From contig CALIMH010000003.1 of assembly GCA_938028725.1 (NCBI GenBank), forward strand, positions 62,001 to 126,000: a stretch of 64,000 bases of DNA, read 5' to 3'. A program made the position numbers and the translations under genes. The notes beneath the pieces were generated by a model. It had not been told where the DNA came from. It saw only the letters and a list, made by a program, of their open reading frames with translations, and did no database searches. Below, one piece after another: positions 7,144 to 16,453 of the stretch. The DNA comes from an uncultured Anaerolineae bacterium (GTDB taxonomy: Bacteria > Chloroflexota > Anaerolineae > J036 > Brachytrichaceae). The stretch's first letter is position 1, and each line of letters starts with the position of its first letter.

Positions 7144-9834
7144 ATGGAGCGATACAACCCGCAAGCGATTGAGCCGAAGTGGCAGGCGCGCTGGGAAGCA
7201 GACCGCATCTACCAGACGCTTCCCGCCTGCGACAAGCCGAAGTACTACGTGCTCGATTTCTACCCCTACCCTTCCGGCGAGGGGATGTCGGTGGGTCACG
7301 CACGCAACTACGTGCCCACCGACTTGATCGCGCGCTACTATCGCATGAAGGGCTACAACGTCCTCCACCCGATGGGCTTCGACGCCTTCGGTCTGCCCAC
7401 TGAAAACGCCGCGATCAAGCTGAAGGTCAACCCGCACGAACTCAACGAGCGCTATTGCGCTAACTACGTTCGGCAATTTAAGCTGATGGGCCTGAGCTAC
7501 GACTGGTCGCGGCTGATCAACAGCGCGCACCCAGAGTATTACCGCTGGACGCAGTGGATCTTCATCCAGCTCTTCAATAGCTGGTATGACCCGCGCCAAG
7601 ACAAGGCCCGCCCGATCGCCGAGCTGGAGCGTGAGCTGGCCGAGCGCGGCTCGCAGGCGATCTTGGATTACATCGCTGCTCACCCAGAGCACATCGGCGC
7701 AGTGACCAGCGGCACACCTCCCATCACGGCCGAGCAATGGCGCAGCATGAGCCGCCGCGAGCAAAACGCCTACCTTGCCAACTTTCGGCTGGCCTTTCAA
7801 GCCGAGAGCGTGGTGAACTGGGACCCTGTGGACAAGGTCGTGGTGGCCGATGAGGAGGTGGAGAATGGGCGCGCTTGGCGCAGCGGCGCGCTAGTGGTCC
7901 GCCGCACTATCCGCCAGTGGTTCTTCCGCATCACCGCCTACGCCGAGCGGCTGATCAACGACTTGGACACGGTGGATTGGCCGGAGCGCATCGTCACCAT
8001 GCAGCGCAACTGGATCGGCAAGAGCGAGGGGGCCGAGGTGCGCTTCACCGTCGCCGACAGCGACCCGCCGCTGAGCATCCCGGTGTTCACCACGCGGCCA
8101 GATACGCTTTGGGGCGCCACTTTCATGGTGCTCTCGCCGGAACACCCACTCGTGCCGCAGATCACCACACCACAGCAGCGCGAGGCGGTCGAGCGCTACA
8201 TCGCCTTCGCCCGCGAGGAGAGCGAAGAAGCGCGCACAGCGCTGAACAAAGACAAGAGCGGCGCCTTCACCGGCGCGTATGCCATCAACCCGGTCAACGG
8301 CGAGCGCATCCCAATTTGGATCGCCGATTACGTGCTGATGAGCTACGGCACCGGCGCGATCATGGCCGTGCCCGCCCACGACCAGCGCGACTTCGAGTTC
8401 GCCCGCAAGTTCGGCCTGCCCATCCGAGTGGTGGTGCAGCCCCCCAACCGCACGCTTGACCCCGAGACCATGAGCGAGGCCTACGAGGACAAGCAAGGCG
8501 TGATGGTGAACAGCGGGCCGCTGAGCGGCCTGAGCACCGGCGCAGACGGCAAGGCGGCCATCCGCGCTGCGATTGACTACTGCGTGCAGCAGGGCATCGG
8601 CAAGCGCCGCGTGAACTACCGCATCCGCCCCTGGTTGATCAGCCGCCAGCGCTATTGGGGCACGCCGATCCCGATCGTCCACACCGAGGACGGCCCGGTG
8701 GCGCTGCGCGAGGACGAGCTGCCGCTGCTGCTGCCCAAGATCGAGGCCTACGAGCCAGGGCCGAACGGCGAATCGCCGCTCGAGAACATCCCGGAGTTCG
8801 TCAACGCACCAAACGGCCGCCGCGAGACCGACACCATGGCTACCTGGGCTTGCTCGTCCTGGTACTACATCCGCTTCGCCGACCCGCACAACGACAAGGC
8901 CATCGGCGACCCGAACGAGATCGCATACTGGCTGCCGGTGGACTTGTACGTGGGCGGCGCGGAGCACGCGGTGTTGCACTTGCTCTACTCGCGCATGTGG
9001 ACCAAGGTGCTCTACGACCTGGGGGTGGTGCATTTCAACGAGCCGTTCAAGGCGCTGCGCAACCAGGGTTTGATTCTGGCCCCCCAGAAGAAAGTGGACG
9101 AGAAGGGCCGCGAGTATTACGAGAAAATGAGCAAATCCAAGGGCAACGTGATCACGCCGGACGAGGTGATCGCGGAATACGGCGCCGACGCCCTGCGCGG
9201 CTACGAGCTGTTCATCAGCGACTTCGAGCAAACCGTCCCTTGGAACACGCAAGGCGTGCCCGGCGTGCGCCGTTGGTTGGACCGCGTGTGGCGGATCGTG
9301 CTGTATCCGACTGAGGACGCGCCCCAACAAGCCGGCGAGCCGATCAGCGCGCGCGAGCTGCGCCGCGTCGCCCACCACACCATCCAGCGCTACGAGCGCG
9401 ACATCCGCGCATTCAGCTTCAACACCATCGTCGCTGCAATGATGGAGTTCACCAACACGCTCTACAAAGCGCGCGACGCCGGACTGGTCGGCACGCCGGC
9501 CTGGAACGAGGCGGTGGAGATTTTGGTGAAGCTGCTCGCCCCCATCGCTCCCCACCTCGCCGAGGAGCTGTGGGAACGCATGGGCCGGCCCTACAGCGTC
9601 ACCCAGCAGCCTTGGCCAACGGTTGACGAAAGCGCGCTGACCGTGGACACCATCACCATCGTCGTGCAGGTGAACGGCAAAGTGCGCGACCGTGTGACCG
9701 TTCCCGCTGACGCCGATGAGGAGGAGGTGCGACGCGCGGCGCTCGCGGCGGAGGGCGTGCGCCGCTTCATCAACGGCCAACAGCCCAAGCAAGTACACTA
9801 CGTGAAAGGACGGCTGATCAATTTTGTGGTGTAG
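7144..9834 (+). CDS. leuS: leucyl-tRNA synthetase
   Basis: This class Ia synthetase charges tRNA-Leu. The catalytic marks are the HIGH-equivalent GHARNY inside YPSGEGMSVGHARNY (about residue 55) and KMSKSKGN (about 660). A CP1 editing domain lies between them, with TTRPDTLWGATF and the threonine-rich editing pocket. The C terminus has the anticodon-binding helices and the VQVNGKVRDRV domain. At 896 residues it is longer than many bacterial LeuRS; an extra charged segment at about 155-195, before the editing domain, accounts for part of this. GGAGGT at 7125-7130 lies 13 bases before the ATG, rather far for a Shine-Dalgarno. The gene stands alone between tRNA-Ala and the Rieske gene. Confidence 0.97.
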   Translation: MERYNPQAIEPKWQARWEADRIYQTLPACDKPKYYVLDFYPYPSGEGMSVGHARNYVPTDLIARYYRMKGYNVLHPMGFDAFGLPTENAAIKLKVNPHELNERYCANYVRQFKLMGLSYDWSRLINSAHPEYYRWTQWIFIQLFNSWYDPRQDKARPIAELERELAERGSQAILDYIAAHPEHIGAVTSGTPPITAEQWRSMSRREQNAYLANFRLAFQAESVVNWDPVDKVVVADEEVENGRAWRSGALVVRRTIRQWFFRITAYAERLINDLDTVDWPERIVTMQRNWIGKSEGAEVRFTVADSDPPLSIPVFTTRPDTLWGATFMVLSPEHPLVPQITTPQQREAVERYIAFAREESEEARTALNKDKSGAFTGAYAINPVNGERIPIWIADYVLMSYGTGAIMAVPAHDQRDFEFARKFGLPIRVVVQPPNRTLDPETMSEAYEDKQGVMVNSGPLSGLSTGADGKAAIRAAIDYCVQQGIGKRRVNYRIRPWLISRQRYWGTPIPIVHTEDGPVALREDELPLLLPKIEAYEPGPNGESPLENIPEFVNAPNGRRETDTMATWACSSWYYIRFADPHNDKAIGDPNEIAYWLPVDLYVGGAEHAVLHLLYSRMWTKVLYDLGVVHFNEPFKALRNQGLILAPQKKVDEKGREYYEKMSKSKGNVITPDEVIAEYGADALRGYELFISDFEQTVPWNTQGVPGVRRWLDRVWRIVLYPTEDAPQQAGEPISARELRRVAHHTIQRYERDIRAFSFNTIVAAMMEFTNTLYKARDAGLVGTPAWNEAVEILVKLLAPIAPHLAEELWERMGRPYSVTQQPWPTVDESALTVDTITIVVQVNGKVRDRVTVPADADEEEVRRAALAAEGVRRFINGQQPKQVHYVKGRLINFVV

Positions 9835-9909
9835 CTGCGCCTTAGCTTCGCTGCATAGCCGGCGGAAGCCCTAGCCTTTGCACTACGTGCATCCGGCGGC
9901 ACGCACACC

Positions 9910-10878
9910 ATGATCACAGACCCCGTGCTTATTCACGACTGGCACGCGGTGGCGTCGCTGCAGCAGTTAGAAGCCACGCCGGCGCTCGGCGTCCGCTTGC
10001 TCGGCAAGGACGTGGTGATTTGGCGCTGCGGCGAACAGGTCATGGCGTGGCAGGACCTGTGCCTACACCGCGGCGTGCGGCTCTCGCTTGGCAAGGTAGA
10101 AGGCGAACGGCTGATCTGCCCCTACCACGGCTGGGCCTACGGCCCCGACGGGCGCTGCGCCCACATCCCCGCCCACCCCACCAAAACGCCGCCAGAGAAG
10201 GCGCGCGTGAAGACGTACCGCGCACGCATCGCTTACGACTTGGTGTGGGTTGCGCTGGGCGAACCAACGCACGACGTGCCGCCTTTCCCCGAATGGCAGG
10301 ACCCTGCCTTCCGCAAAATCCTGTGTGGCCCTTACCGTGTGCGCGCCAGCGGCCCGCGCATTGTGGAGAACTTCCTCGACGTAGCACACTTCCCCTTCGT
10401 CCACGAGGGCATTTTGGGCGACCGTGCCCATCCGGAGGTCAGCGACTACGAGGCGGAGATCACCGCCGAGGGCGTGGTGGCGCGCGGCGTGCGCGTATAT
10501 CAGCCTAACGGCTACGGCGACGGCCGCAGCGGCGAGGTGGTCTACACCTACAAGGCTTTGCGCCCCCTCACCGCTTACCTGCTCAAGGAGAGCAACGGCC
10601 CGCGCTTCTCCATCCTGCTCGCCGTCACGCCACACGACTTGGTGGACAGCACGGCTTGGATGTGGATGGCGATGAATGACGGCCACGACATCCCCACCGC
10701 TGACCTGCTCGCTTGGCAAGACCGCATCTTCGAGCAGGATCGCCCCATCGTCGAGTCGCAGCGGCCGGAGCTGCTGCCGCTGGACTTGCAGGCTGAGCTG
10801 CACCTGCGCAGCGACCGCACGGCCATCGCCTATCGCAAGTGGCTGCGCCAGCTCGGCTTGACCATCGGCGCAGCTTAG
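9910..10878 (+). CDS. Rieske 2Fe-2S aromatic-ring oxygenase, alpha-type
   Basis: Residues 51-73 hold the Rieske cluster ligands C51-H53 and C70-H73, in CLHRG and CPYHGW. The catalytic iron motif NFLDVAHFPFVH supplies the bridging D157 and iron ligands H160 and H165. This is the architecture of oxygenase components such as vanillate demethylase, PaO and CAO-type enzymes, which hydroxylate or demethylate aromatic or porphyrin-like substrates. The length of 322 is typical of the shorter demethylase-like group. No reductase or ferredoxin gene lies beside it, so the electron donor and substrate are unknown. It starts 75 bases after leuS. Confidence 0.9.
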   Translation: MITDPVLIHDWHAVASLQQLEATPALGVRLLGKDVVIWRCGEQVMAWQDLCLHRGVRLSLGKVEGERLICPYHGWAYGPDGRCAHIPAHPTKTPPEKARVKTYRARIAYDLVWVALGEPTHDVPPFPEWQDPAFRKILCGPYRVRASGPRIVENFLDVAHFPFVHEGILGDRAHPEVSDYEAEITAEGVVARGVRVYQPNGYGDGRSGEVVYTYKALRPLTAYLLKESNGPRFSILLAVTPHDLVDSTAWMWMAMNDGHDIPTADLLAWQDRIFEQDRPIVESQRPELLPLDLQAELHLRSDRTAIAYRKWLRQLGLTIGAA

Positions 10879-10917
10879 CCAACCGCCGACGCTTCAGAGT
10901 ACAATCGGCATGGCTAT

Positions 10918-13500
10918 ATGACGTGGGGGCGGTTGAGCCGCAGTGTCGTCGCACTGGCCGGGCTGGTCGGCTTGCTGTGGGGACGCCTTGGCCTGGCGCA
11001 GGCGCTGCCAGAGCCGCGGCGGGTGGTGCTGAGCGGCTTGCCAAACGACCTCGTGCCCAACGCCGGCAACGTGTGGGCGTGCGGCTGCGACACCGACGGC
11101 TGCTGGCCCGGCTGCTTCACTATTGCAGCCGCCACGCTGCTCCAATACTGGTCGGCTTTCGGTTATCCGGAACTTTGGCGCGGGACAGAGAACGACGTGC
11201 TGCGCGAGCTGCGCGCGGCCTTCCCCGGCCTGTTTTGCTACAACAACCGCGACGACGACGGCAAACCGGGCGAGAGCGGCTACGACGCCATCAACGTCGC
11301 ACGCGGCCTGGAGCAGTACGTGCGCGCGCGCGGCTACCAGCCGGCGGTCCAAGCGATCGCCGAACCCACCTTTGAGCAGATCGCCGCCGAGATTGACGCC
11401 GGCCGGCCGCTGATCGGCGCGTTCGGCGTCTCACCCTGGGGCGCGCACGCCGTCACCATCATCGGCTACGACGCCACCGCCGGCCGTCGCTCGCTGATCG
11501 TGCGCCCCAACTTGCGGGGCAAGCCCGACACCGAGCTAGCATGGGGCGAGGGCTACAGCGAGTTCGCCATCATCACCTTCGCCGTGCGCGGCGCGCCGGA
11601 AGTGCTTGCCCCTGCCCCCCCGCGCACCTTTGAGCTGGTGCTGGACGACGCCGAAGCCCGCGCGTTCGCCACCACCGGCGCCTGGTTGTTCGACGACGCC
11701 GTCGGCTTCGCCGGCAAGGCGCACTATGCGCTCACCGCTCCCCCCGACGCCGCCGATGACACCGCCATCGCCCGCTGGGAGGTGCTGCTGCCCTACGATG
11801 GCATGTGGGAGGTCTACGCCTGGTTGCCTGAGCGCCCCCCGCCCTTCTCCGTGTGTGAGGGGGTGAGCCGCGTTGCCTGCGAACACGCCCCAGCGACGGT
11901 GGTCACCTATCGTGTGACGCACGCCGAGGGGATGAGCTTTGTCCACCGCTCCCAGAGCAAGGCCAGTGGCTGGGTGCGGCTGGGCGCGTTCCCCTTCACG
12001 CGCGGTGGGCGCGCGGCCGTCGAGATCGGCAACGCCACCGGCGACGCGCCGGCGCGCTTTGTCTGGGCGGACGCCGTGCGCTGGGTGTGGCGGGCGCCGT
12101 TGCTGGTGCGCAGCGAGAGCGGCGGGCCGGTCTTCGTGGTCAACCATGGCGTCCGCCGCGCCGTGCTCGACCCGCAAACCCTCGAGGCGCTGCGCTTGAG
12201 CTTGCTGGAAGTGCGCGCGCTGCCGGCGTTCACGCTGGAGCACTACCCGCAGGCCAACGTGCTGCCCTCGGTGATGGGCGCGTGGGTGGGCGCGTTGTAC
12301 GCCAACCCGACGCTCGCGCCGCCAATCAGCGTGATCACCCATAGCCCTCAGCTGGACTTCAACTGGGCCGGCGCGCCGCCCGCCGACGGCGTGCCGGCGT
12401 TCGGCTTCTCCGCCCGCTGGACCCGCTACTTCGCCACCACCGAGGGCGACTATCCCATCGCGGTCGAGGCAGCCGGCGGCGTGCGCGTGTGGGTCAACGG
12501 CAAGCTGGAGATCGCCGCCTGGGACGCCCCGGCCGACCGCTTGATCCGCCACGAGAAGACCATCCCGCTCAGCGCCGGCTTGCACCGTGTGGACGTGGAA
12601 TACGTCGCGCTTGGTCCCACCGCGCGCCTGCGCTTCAACAACCTGCCGCCCAACACCCCGCTGGTCACCGACGCTGGCCCCACTTGGACCAACGCGCCAA
12701 CCGTCACGCTGCGCTGGCAAGACACCGGCGACCCAGACCGCATCGGCAGCTCGGCGCAACCGCGCTTCTTCGTCGCGCTCTGGCACGAGAGCGGCTGGCA
12801 GGCCGCCAGCGGCTGGATCACCACCACGTCATGGACCACCAACCTGCCATGGGAGGGGACGTATCGCTGGAACGTGGTCGCCAGCGATGGCTACCTGAAC
12901 AGCCAACCCACCCCACCCAGCGTGCTGATCGTGGATCGCACCCCGCCCTGGGCGCAGATGATGGGCGCCACGCCGCTCACCGTTAGCGCGGACATCTCGC
13001 CCGCAGGGGCAGTGAGCTGGAGCGCGCCGCTCACTGAGACAGCGGCTGCCGTCCTGCTCTGGTGGGGCAGCGACGCCCCCCACACCACCACCACCCACCT
13101 CAACTACGACCTGCAGGCGCGCGAGCTGCAACGCACGCACACGGTTTACACCTTCGCCACTGAGCTGGCAACGGTCACCCGAACAGGCTACGCGCTGGTG
13201 ATCTCCGGCGCGGAGGAGATCACCGTGCCGGTGGTGGTCACCGACACGCTGACCTTCACCACCGTCGTCCCCTTGCAGGTGGTCGAGGACATCACAGAGG
13301 CGGCGTGGATCACTATCGCCAGCGGCCTACGCTACACTCAAACGCTCTTCCTTGGCCAGCCGGGCAGCACATATGAAATCCGGGTGCGGGCGGTGGACGC
13401 CGCCGGCAACGCTCAGGGTTGGCACGACGGCTACTCCGTGCGCGTGGCGTTGGAGCCGCGGCGGCCGCCGCAGCGCCGCGAGCGCGTGAAGCGCGGCTAA
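10918..13500 (+). CDS. secreted C39-like peptidase with golvesin-type and PA14 domains
   Basis: The protein has 860 residues. Residues 1-28 form a signal peptide ending LGLAQA. A C39-like papain-fold domain follows, with predicted nucleophile C66 in PGCFTIAAATLLQYW and histidine in GAHAVTIIGYD. Residues about 235-395 resemble the golvesin/Xly carbohydrate-binding domain. Residues about 460-575 are a PA14-type domain (LDFNWAG, FSARWTRYF, VRVWVNGK). Fn3-like segments end the protein (YRWNVVASDGYLNSQ, YEIRVRAVDAAGNAQGW). The PA14 domain is clearly related to the one in the lipoprotein at 32221. TACAAT at 10900-10905 lies 12 bases before the ATG, so the leader is very short. Substrate unknown; proteolysis is inferred from the fold. 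Confidence 0.82.
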   Translation: MTWGRLSRSVVALAGLVGLLWGRLGLAQALPEPRRVVLSGLPNDLVPNAGNVWACGCDTDGCWPGCFTIAAATLLQYWSAFGYPELWRGTENDVLRELRAAFPGLFCYNNRDDDGKPGESGYDAINVARGLEQYVRARGYQPAVQAIAEPTFEQIAAEIDAGRPLIGAFGVSPWGAHAVTIIGYDATAGRRSLIVRPNLRGKPDTELAWGEGYSEFAIITFAVRGAPEVLAPAPPRTFELVLDDAEARAFATTGAWLFDDAVGFAGKAHYALTAPPDAADDTAIARWEVLLPYDGMWEVYAWLPERPPPFSVCEGVSRVACEHAPATVVTYRVTHAEGMSFVHRSQSKASGWVRLGAFPFTRGGRAAVEIGNATGDAPARFVWADAVRWVWRAPLLVRSESGGPVFVVNHGVRRAVLDPQTLEALRLSLLEVRALPAFTLEHYPQANVLPSVMGAWVGALYANPTLAPPISVITHSPQLDFNWAGAPPADGVPAFGFSARWTRYFATTEGDYPIAVEAAGGVRVWVNGKLEIAAWDAPADRLIRHEKTIPLSAGLHRVDVEYVALGPTARLRFNNLPPNTPLVTDAGPTWTNAPTVTLRWQDTGDPDRIGSSAQPRFFVALWHESGWQAASGWITTTSWTTNLPWEGTYRWNVVASDGYLNSQPTPPSVLIVDRTPPWAQMMGATPLTVSADISPAGAVSWSAPLTETAAAVLLWWGSDAPHTTTTHLNYDLQARELQRTHTVYTFATELATVTRTGYALVISGAEEITVPVVVTDTLTFTTVVPLQVVEDITEAAWITIASGLRYTQTLFLGQPGSTYEIRVRAVDAAGNAQGWHDGYSVRVALEPRRPPQRRERVKRG

Positions 13501-13761
13501 GCCGGCTTCAGCACCGGCAGCACGTCCCCGCGCTTGCGCAGTTAGCCTACACTTCACCTCTCAGCACGAGCGCGTCGCCGATCTCGCCAACTTCACCTGC
13601 GGCGGGCAGCAACCTGCCGCCGCCACGCTACGCCGCGCCATACCCGTGCTTAGCTGGCTGGGTTTGTTCGGCGTGGGCGCCATCGCAGGGATTATGCCGG
13701 CTCGATCGCGCGCGCCATTGCCAACAGCCGCGGCACGCAAACCGGCGCCGGGCCGGCATCG
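13501..13761 (+). other. 261-base gap with no supported gene
   Basis: Convergent gap between the C39-like gene and the methyltransferase. Open frames here have no family signature. A plus-strand reading containing ERVADLANFTCGG is faintly reminiscent of GNAT N termini, but nothing downstream supports it. The gap may be decayed coding DNA, like the neighbouring pseudogene. Confidence 0.4.
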
Positions 13762-14574
13762 TCAGCGAGCCAGCGGCCGCGAGCGGCCCTCGCGCCGCGC
13801 CACGACAAACACGTACGCGCCCACAGCCGGCAGCGGCGCCTCGTAGATCGGGCGCAGCAGCCGCTCCAGCAGGCGCAGGTATGGGTTGCGCCGCGAGGGG
13901 AAGCACACCCACTGGCCAGTGAGCCAGCGCGTCAGCAGGTTGGGCGCGCCCAGGTAATGCCCCAGCTCCAGCGCCCGCAGCGCGCGCGGCGAGAAGTAGT
14001 ACCACCAGCGCTCCACCGCGAAGCCATAGTTCGCCAACAGCGCCTGCCACTCCTGGGGCGACTTGCAGTGGTAGTGGCGAGACACGCGGTTGAAGAAGCG
14101 ACGATACCCATCGCCTAGGACGCGCGCGCCGAGCAGCCAATCGGTGAAGTGCTCAGATGGCGTGCAAAAGAGCAAATACCCGCCAGGCTCCAACACGCGC
14201 GCGCACTCCGCCATCACCGGCTCCAGCGCCGGGATGTGTTCCAGCACAGAATTGCTGATCACCGTGCGGAAGCTGGCGTCAGCGAACGGCAGGTGGGCGC
14301 CGTCGGCCCGCGCCACGAGGCGGTAGGCCCCCCGCCGCGCAGCTTCGCACAGCGGCGCGTGCCAAGGGTCCACGCCGGCGTCGAGTGGGCGACTGAAGGC
14401 TTGAGCAGCGAAGTCGCCGTCGCCGCAGCCGAGGTCGAGCACCGGCGCTTCCATAGGCAGGTCCTGGTAGAAGCGAGCCTCGACGGCGCGCAGCAGCGCG
14501 CGGAAAAACGGCACGGCGCAGAGGTGGGGCCAGAGGAAGTCGTAGTCGGGTGGGCGGGCGAAGGCATTGGGCAT
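13762..14574 (-). CDS. class I SAM-dependent methyltransferase
   Basis: The 270-residue protein has a Rossmann methyltransferase core: motif I VLDLGCGDGDFAAQA (about 45-60), acidic loop, ISNSVLEHIP (motif IV region), then LEPGGYLLFCTPSEH. Relatives in the Methyltransf_11 group act on lipids, sugars or small molecules. The C-terminal part is Trp/Tyr/Arg-rich and ends with a hydrophobic stretch (PAVGAYVFVVARR) that could sit at the membrane. The open frame extends upstream to 14655, but that part reads through a G/C palindrome, so I start at ATG 14574 (MPNAFARPPDYDF). Substrate unknown. Confidence 0.82.
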   Translation of the reverse strand: MPNAFARPPDYDFLWPHLCAVPFFRALLRAVEARFYQDLPMEAPVLDLGCGDGDFAAQAFSRPLDAGVDPWHAPLCEAARRGAYRLVARADGAHLPFADASFRTVISNSVLEHIPALEPVMAECARVLEPGGYLLFCTPSEHFTDWLLGARVLGDGYRRFFNRVSRHYHCKSPQEWQALLANYGFAVERWWYYFSPRALRALELGHYLGAPNLLTRWLTGQWVCFPSRRNPYLRLLERLLRPIYEAPLPAVGAYVFVVARREGRSRPLAR

Positions 14575-14597
14575 GTCGCAGCGCTGCGATTCTAGCA

Positions 14598-14679
14598 CCC
14601 CCCATGGGGGGCCTGGGCGGAGGACTGCCTCCCACCCCTGCCCCTCCCCCTTCATGGGGGAGGGGTTTGGGCTGGGGGA
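14598..14679. repeat. G/C-rich palindromic intergenic repeat
   Basis: Two inverted repeats lie side by side. CCCCCCATGGGGGG at 14598-14611 is a perfect 14-base palindrome. CCCCTCCCCC and GGGGGAGGGG (14641-14665) form a 10 bp stem around TTCAT, followed by GGGTTTGGGCTGGGGG-like DNA. The shape matches REP- or MITE-like intergenic repeats. It sits between the methyltransferase start and a decayed gene. Confidence 0.75.
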
Positions 14680-14685
14680 TGGGGG

Positions 14686-15209
14686 TCACGGCTTGCGCAC
14701 AATCGGCGCAAAGACGCGGTGCGACTCCACGCCCGGCGCGCTGACCACGCTGGAGCTCCAGTGCGTCCCGCCGTTAGCGTCAAAGTATGACGCGCAGCCG
14801 CTATCCGCGCAGGCGCGCACCTGCCAGTAATACGTCGCGCCCGGCGTCAGGCCGGTCAGGTTGACGCTGGTGGCCGTGCCGGTGGAGGTGCTCGGCATGC
14901 AGCCTGGCGTCGTGCTGACGCAGTAGCGGTAGTGGTTCACCGTCACGCTGGGCGCAGTCCATCTCAGGGTCACGTTGGCCGGCTGGCCCGTCGCCCCGTT
15001 GCTTGGGCTGCTCTTAGTGAAGGGCGGCGCGCACGCGATCGGCACCGCCACCGGCGTGGTACGATTCTCCGTCGTCCCGTCGCCGAGCTGGCTGTCGAAG
15101 TTCCCGCCCCAGCGCGTCAGCGCGCGCCCACAATCGCGCCGTTGAGGGCCTGCGCCGCGCGCGGGGCCGGCATCGTGGCGGGGAACGCCGCCAGCGCGAG
15201 CGCCACCAT
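14686..15209 (-). pseudogene. remnant of secreted RCC1-repeat / fibronectin III protein
   Basis: Three pieces in two frames make one ancestral gene. From ATG 15209, 30 codons encode a signal peptide (MVALALAAFPATM, then PRAAQ) and stop at 15117-15119. In the next frame, from about 15120, the DNA reads LTRWGGNFDSQLGDGTTENR then TTPVAV, a recognisable RCC1 propeller repeat. This continues into a complete Fn3 domain (LRWTAPSV, TGLTPGATYYWQVRAC) and ends with RVFAPIVRKP, like the short hydrophobic-basic tails of many Chloroflexota exoproteins. RCC1 proteins need about seven repeats and only one is left, so a large internal deletion plus a frameshift is the simplest reading. A 121-codon frame from GTG 15051 is open but has no signal peptide. 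Confidence 0.72.
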
Positions 15210-15245
15210 CACCCGCGCGCGCCCCTCTCGCAACCGACGACCGGT

Positions 15246-15704
15246 TCAGCGGGCCTTGTCGTGCGGGGTGGGGAAGTAGTCGCCTTCGACCCAGGTTGAG
15301 CCGTCGGGTCGCACCTCGCGCTTCCAGACGGGGACGATCTGCTTCAGGCGGTCGATGCCGTAGCGCGCGGCCTCAAACGCCCCATCGCCGCGATGCGCCG
15401 CTGCGACCACCACGGCCACAGTCGGCTCACCTACCTCCATCTCACCGATGCGCTGCACCAGCGCCAGGCCGTGCACGAGCGGGAAGCGGGCGCGCAGCTC
15501 CTCGGCCACTTGGCGCAGCTTCTCCAGCGCCATGGCCTCGTAGGCCTCGTAGGCCAACCAGGAGGTTTGGTGCGCACCGGTCTGGCCGCGCACGGTGCCG
15601 GTGAAGATCACCACGGCGCCGTCGCGCGGGGTGGTCACGGCGCGCTGCAATGCGTTGAGGTCTATCGGGTCGCGCGTGAGGCGCAAGATCGTGATGGTGT
15701 CCAT
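15246..15704 (-). CDS. moaE: molybdopterin synthase catalytic subunit MoaE
   Basis: MoaE is the large subunit of molybdopterin synthase and converts cyclic pyranopterin monophosphate to molybdopterin with sulfur from MoaD thiocarboxylate. The protein is 152 residues, standard length. Visible signatures are GAVVIFTGTVRGQT (N-terminal loop), the LAYEAYEAMA helix, HRGDGAFEAARYGIDRLKQIVPVWK with the catalytic lysines, and the terminal W.EGDYF. It is the last gene of the moaA-C-D-E run, 13 bases after moaD. Confidence 0.95.
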   Translation of the reverse strand: MDTITILRLTRDPIDLNALQRAVTTPRDGAVVIFTGTVRGQTGAHQTSWLAYEAYEAMALEKLRQVAEELRARFPLVHGLALVQRIGEMEVGEPTVAVVVAAAHRGDGAFEAARYGIDRLKQIVPVWKREVRPDGSTWVEGDYFPTPHDKAR

Positions 15705-15717
15705 CTCGGCACACTGT

Positions 15718-15963
15718 TTAACCGCCGCTGACCGGCGGGAAGAGGGCCACCTCGTCGGTGGGCTGCACAGCTTCGTGGTCGAAGGCGAACTCGCGGTTGA
15801 CCGCCACCAGCGCGCGGGCGAACAGCTCAGCCAGCTCGGGGTGCTGCTCGCCGAGGCGGGCGCGCAGCTCGCGCACGGTGATCGGGCCGGCCAGCTCCAA
15901 GCTGAGGGTGGGGGCGCCGGCGCGCTCTTTGAGGGTGGCGAACACCTGCACGGTCAGCGTCAT
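15718..15963 (-). CDS. moaD: molybdopterin synthase sulfur-carrier subunit MoaD
   Basis: An 81-residue ubiquitin-fold protein ending [10 protein letters not shown]. The C-terminal Gly-Gly is adenylated and thiocarboxylated to donate sulfur to MoaE. N-terminal [12 protein letters not shown] is typical. The start ATG overlaps the moaC stop (ATGA at 15963-15960), so translation is probably coupled. No moeB/thiF-type activating enzyme is in the window. Confidence 0.94.
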   Translation of the reverse strand: MTLTVQVFATLKERAGAPTLSLELAGPITVRELRARLGEQHPELAELFARALVAVNREFAFDHEAVQPTDEVALFPPVSGG

Positions 15964-16451
15964 ACGTGCTCAGCAACCCAGGCGCCCGACTTGCCGCCGC
16001 GCTTGGCCAACAGCCGCACCTCGCGGATGACGACGGCGCGGTCGAGCGCTTTGACCATGTCGTAAACGGCGAGCGCAGCGACGCTGGCAGCGGTGAGCGC
16101 CTCCATCTCCACGCCGGTTTTGCCGACGCACGACGCTGCGGCGCGCACGCGGATCGCGCCGCGGCCGGGGGTGTCGCAGGCGGCCGGCTCGAAGGTGACG
16201 GCGACGTGGGTGAGCGGGAGGGGGTGGCACAGCGGGATCAGGTCGGCGGTGCGCTTGGCGGCCATGATGCCGGCGACGCGCGCCACGCCGAGCGCATCGC
16301 CCTTTTTCAGGTCGCCCTCCAGCAAGGCGCGCAGCGCTTCGGCGCTCATCTCGACGATGGCCTGGGCCTGGGCCAGGCGCGCGGTGTCGGGCTTGGCGCT
16401 CACGTCCACCATGTGCGCCTCGCCCTGGGCGTTGAGGTGGGTCAGCGCCAT
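15960..16451 (-). CDS. moaC: cyclic pyranopterin monophosphate synthase MoaC
   Basis: MoaC closes the pyranopterin ring after MoaA. Residues show the family core: [10 protein letters not shown] at the N terminus, [20 protein letters not shown], then [10 protein letters not shown], and [20 protein letters not shown]. The conserved Lys and Asp active-site positions are present ([10 protein letters not shown]). Length 163 fits. A TTG at 16457 would overlap the moaA stop, but ATG 16451 gives the usual start. Second gene of the moa operon. Confidence 0.95.
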   Translation of the reverse strand: MALTHLNAQGEAHMVDVSAKPDTARLAQAQAIVEMSAEALRALLEGDLKKGDALGVARVAGIMAAKRTADLIPLCHPLPLTHVAVTFEPAACDTPGRGAIRVRAAASCVGKTGVEMEALTAASVAALAVYDMVKALDRAVVIREVRLLAKRGGKSGAWVAEHV

Positions 16452-16453
16452 GG

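Noticed and set aside
13501-13761. Possible GNAT or toxin gene remnant
   Set aside because: The weak ERVADLANFTCGG resemblance is too short and no acetyltransferase core follows in any frame.
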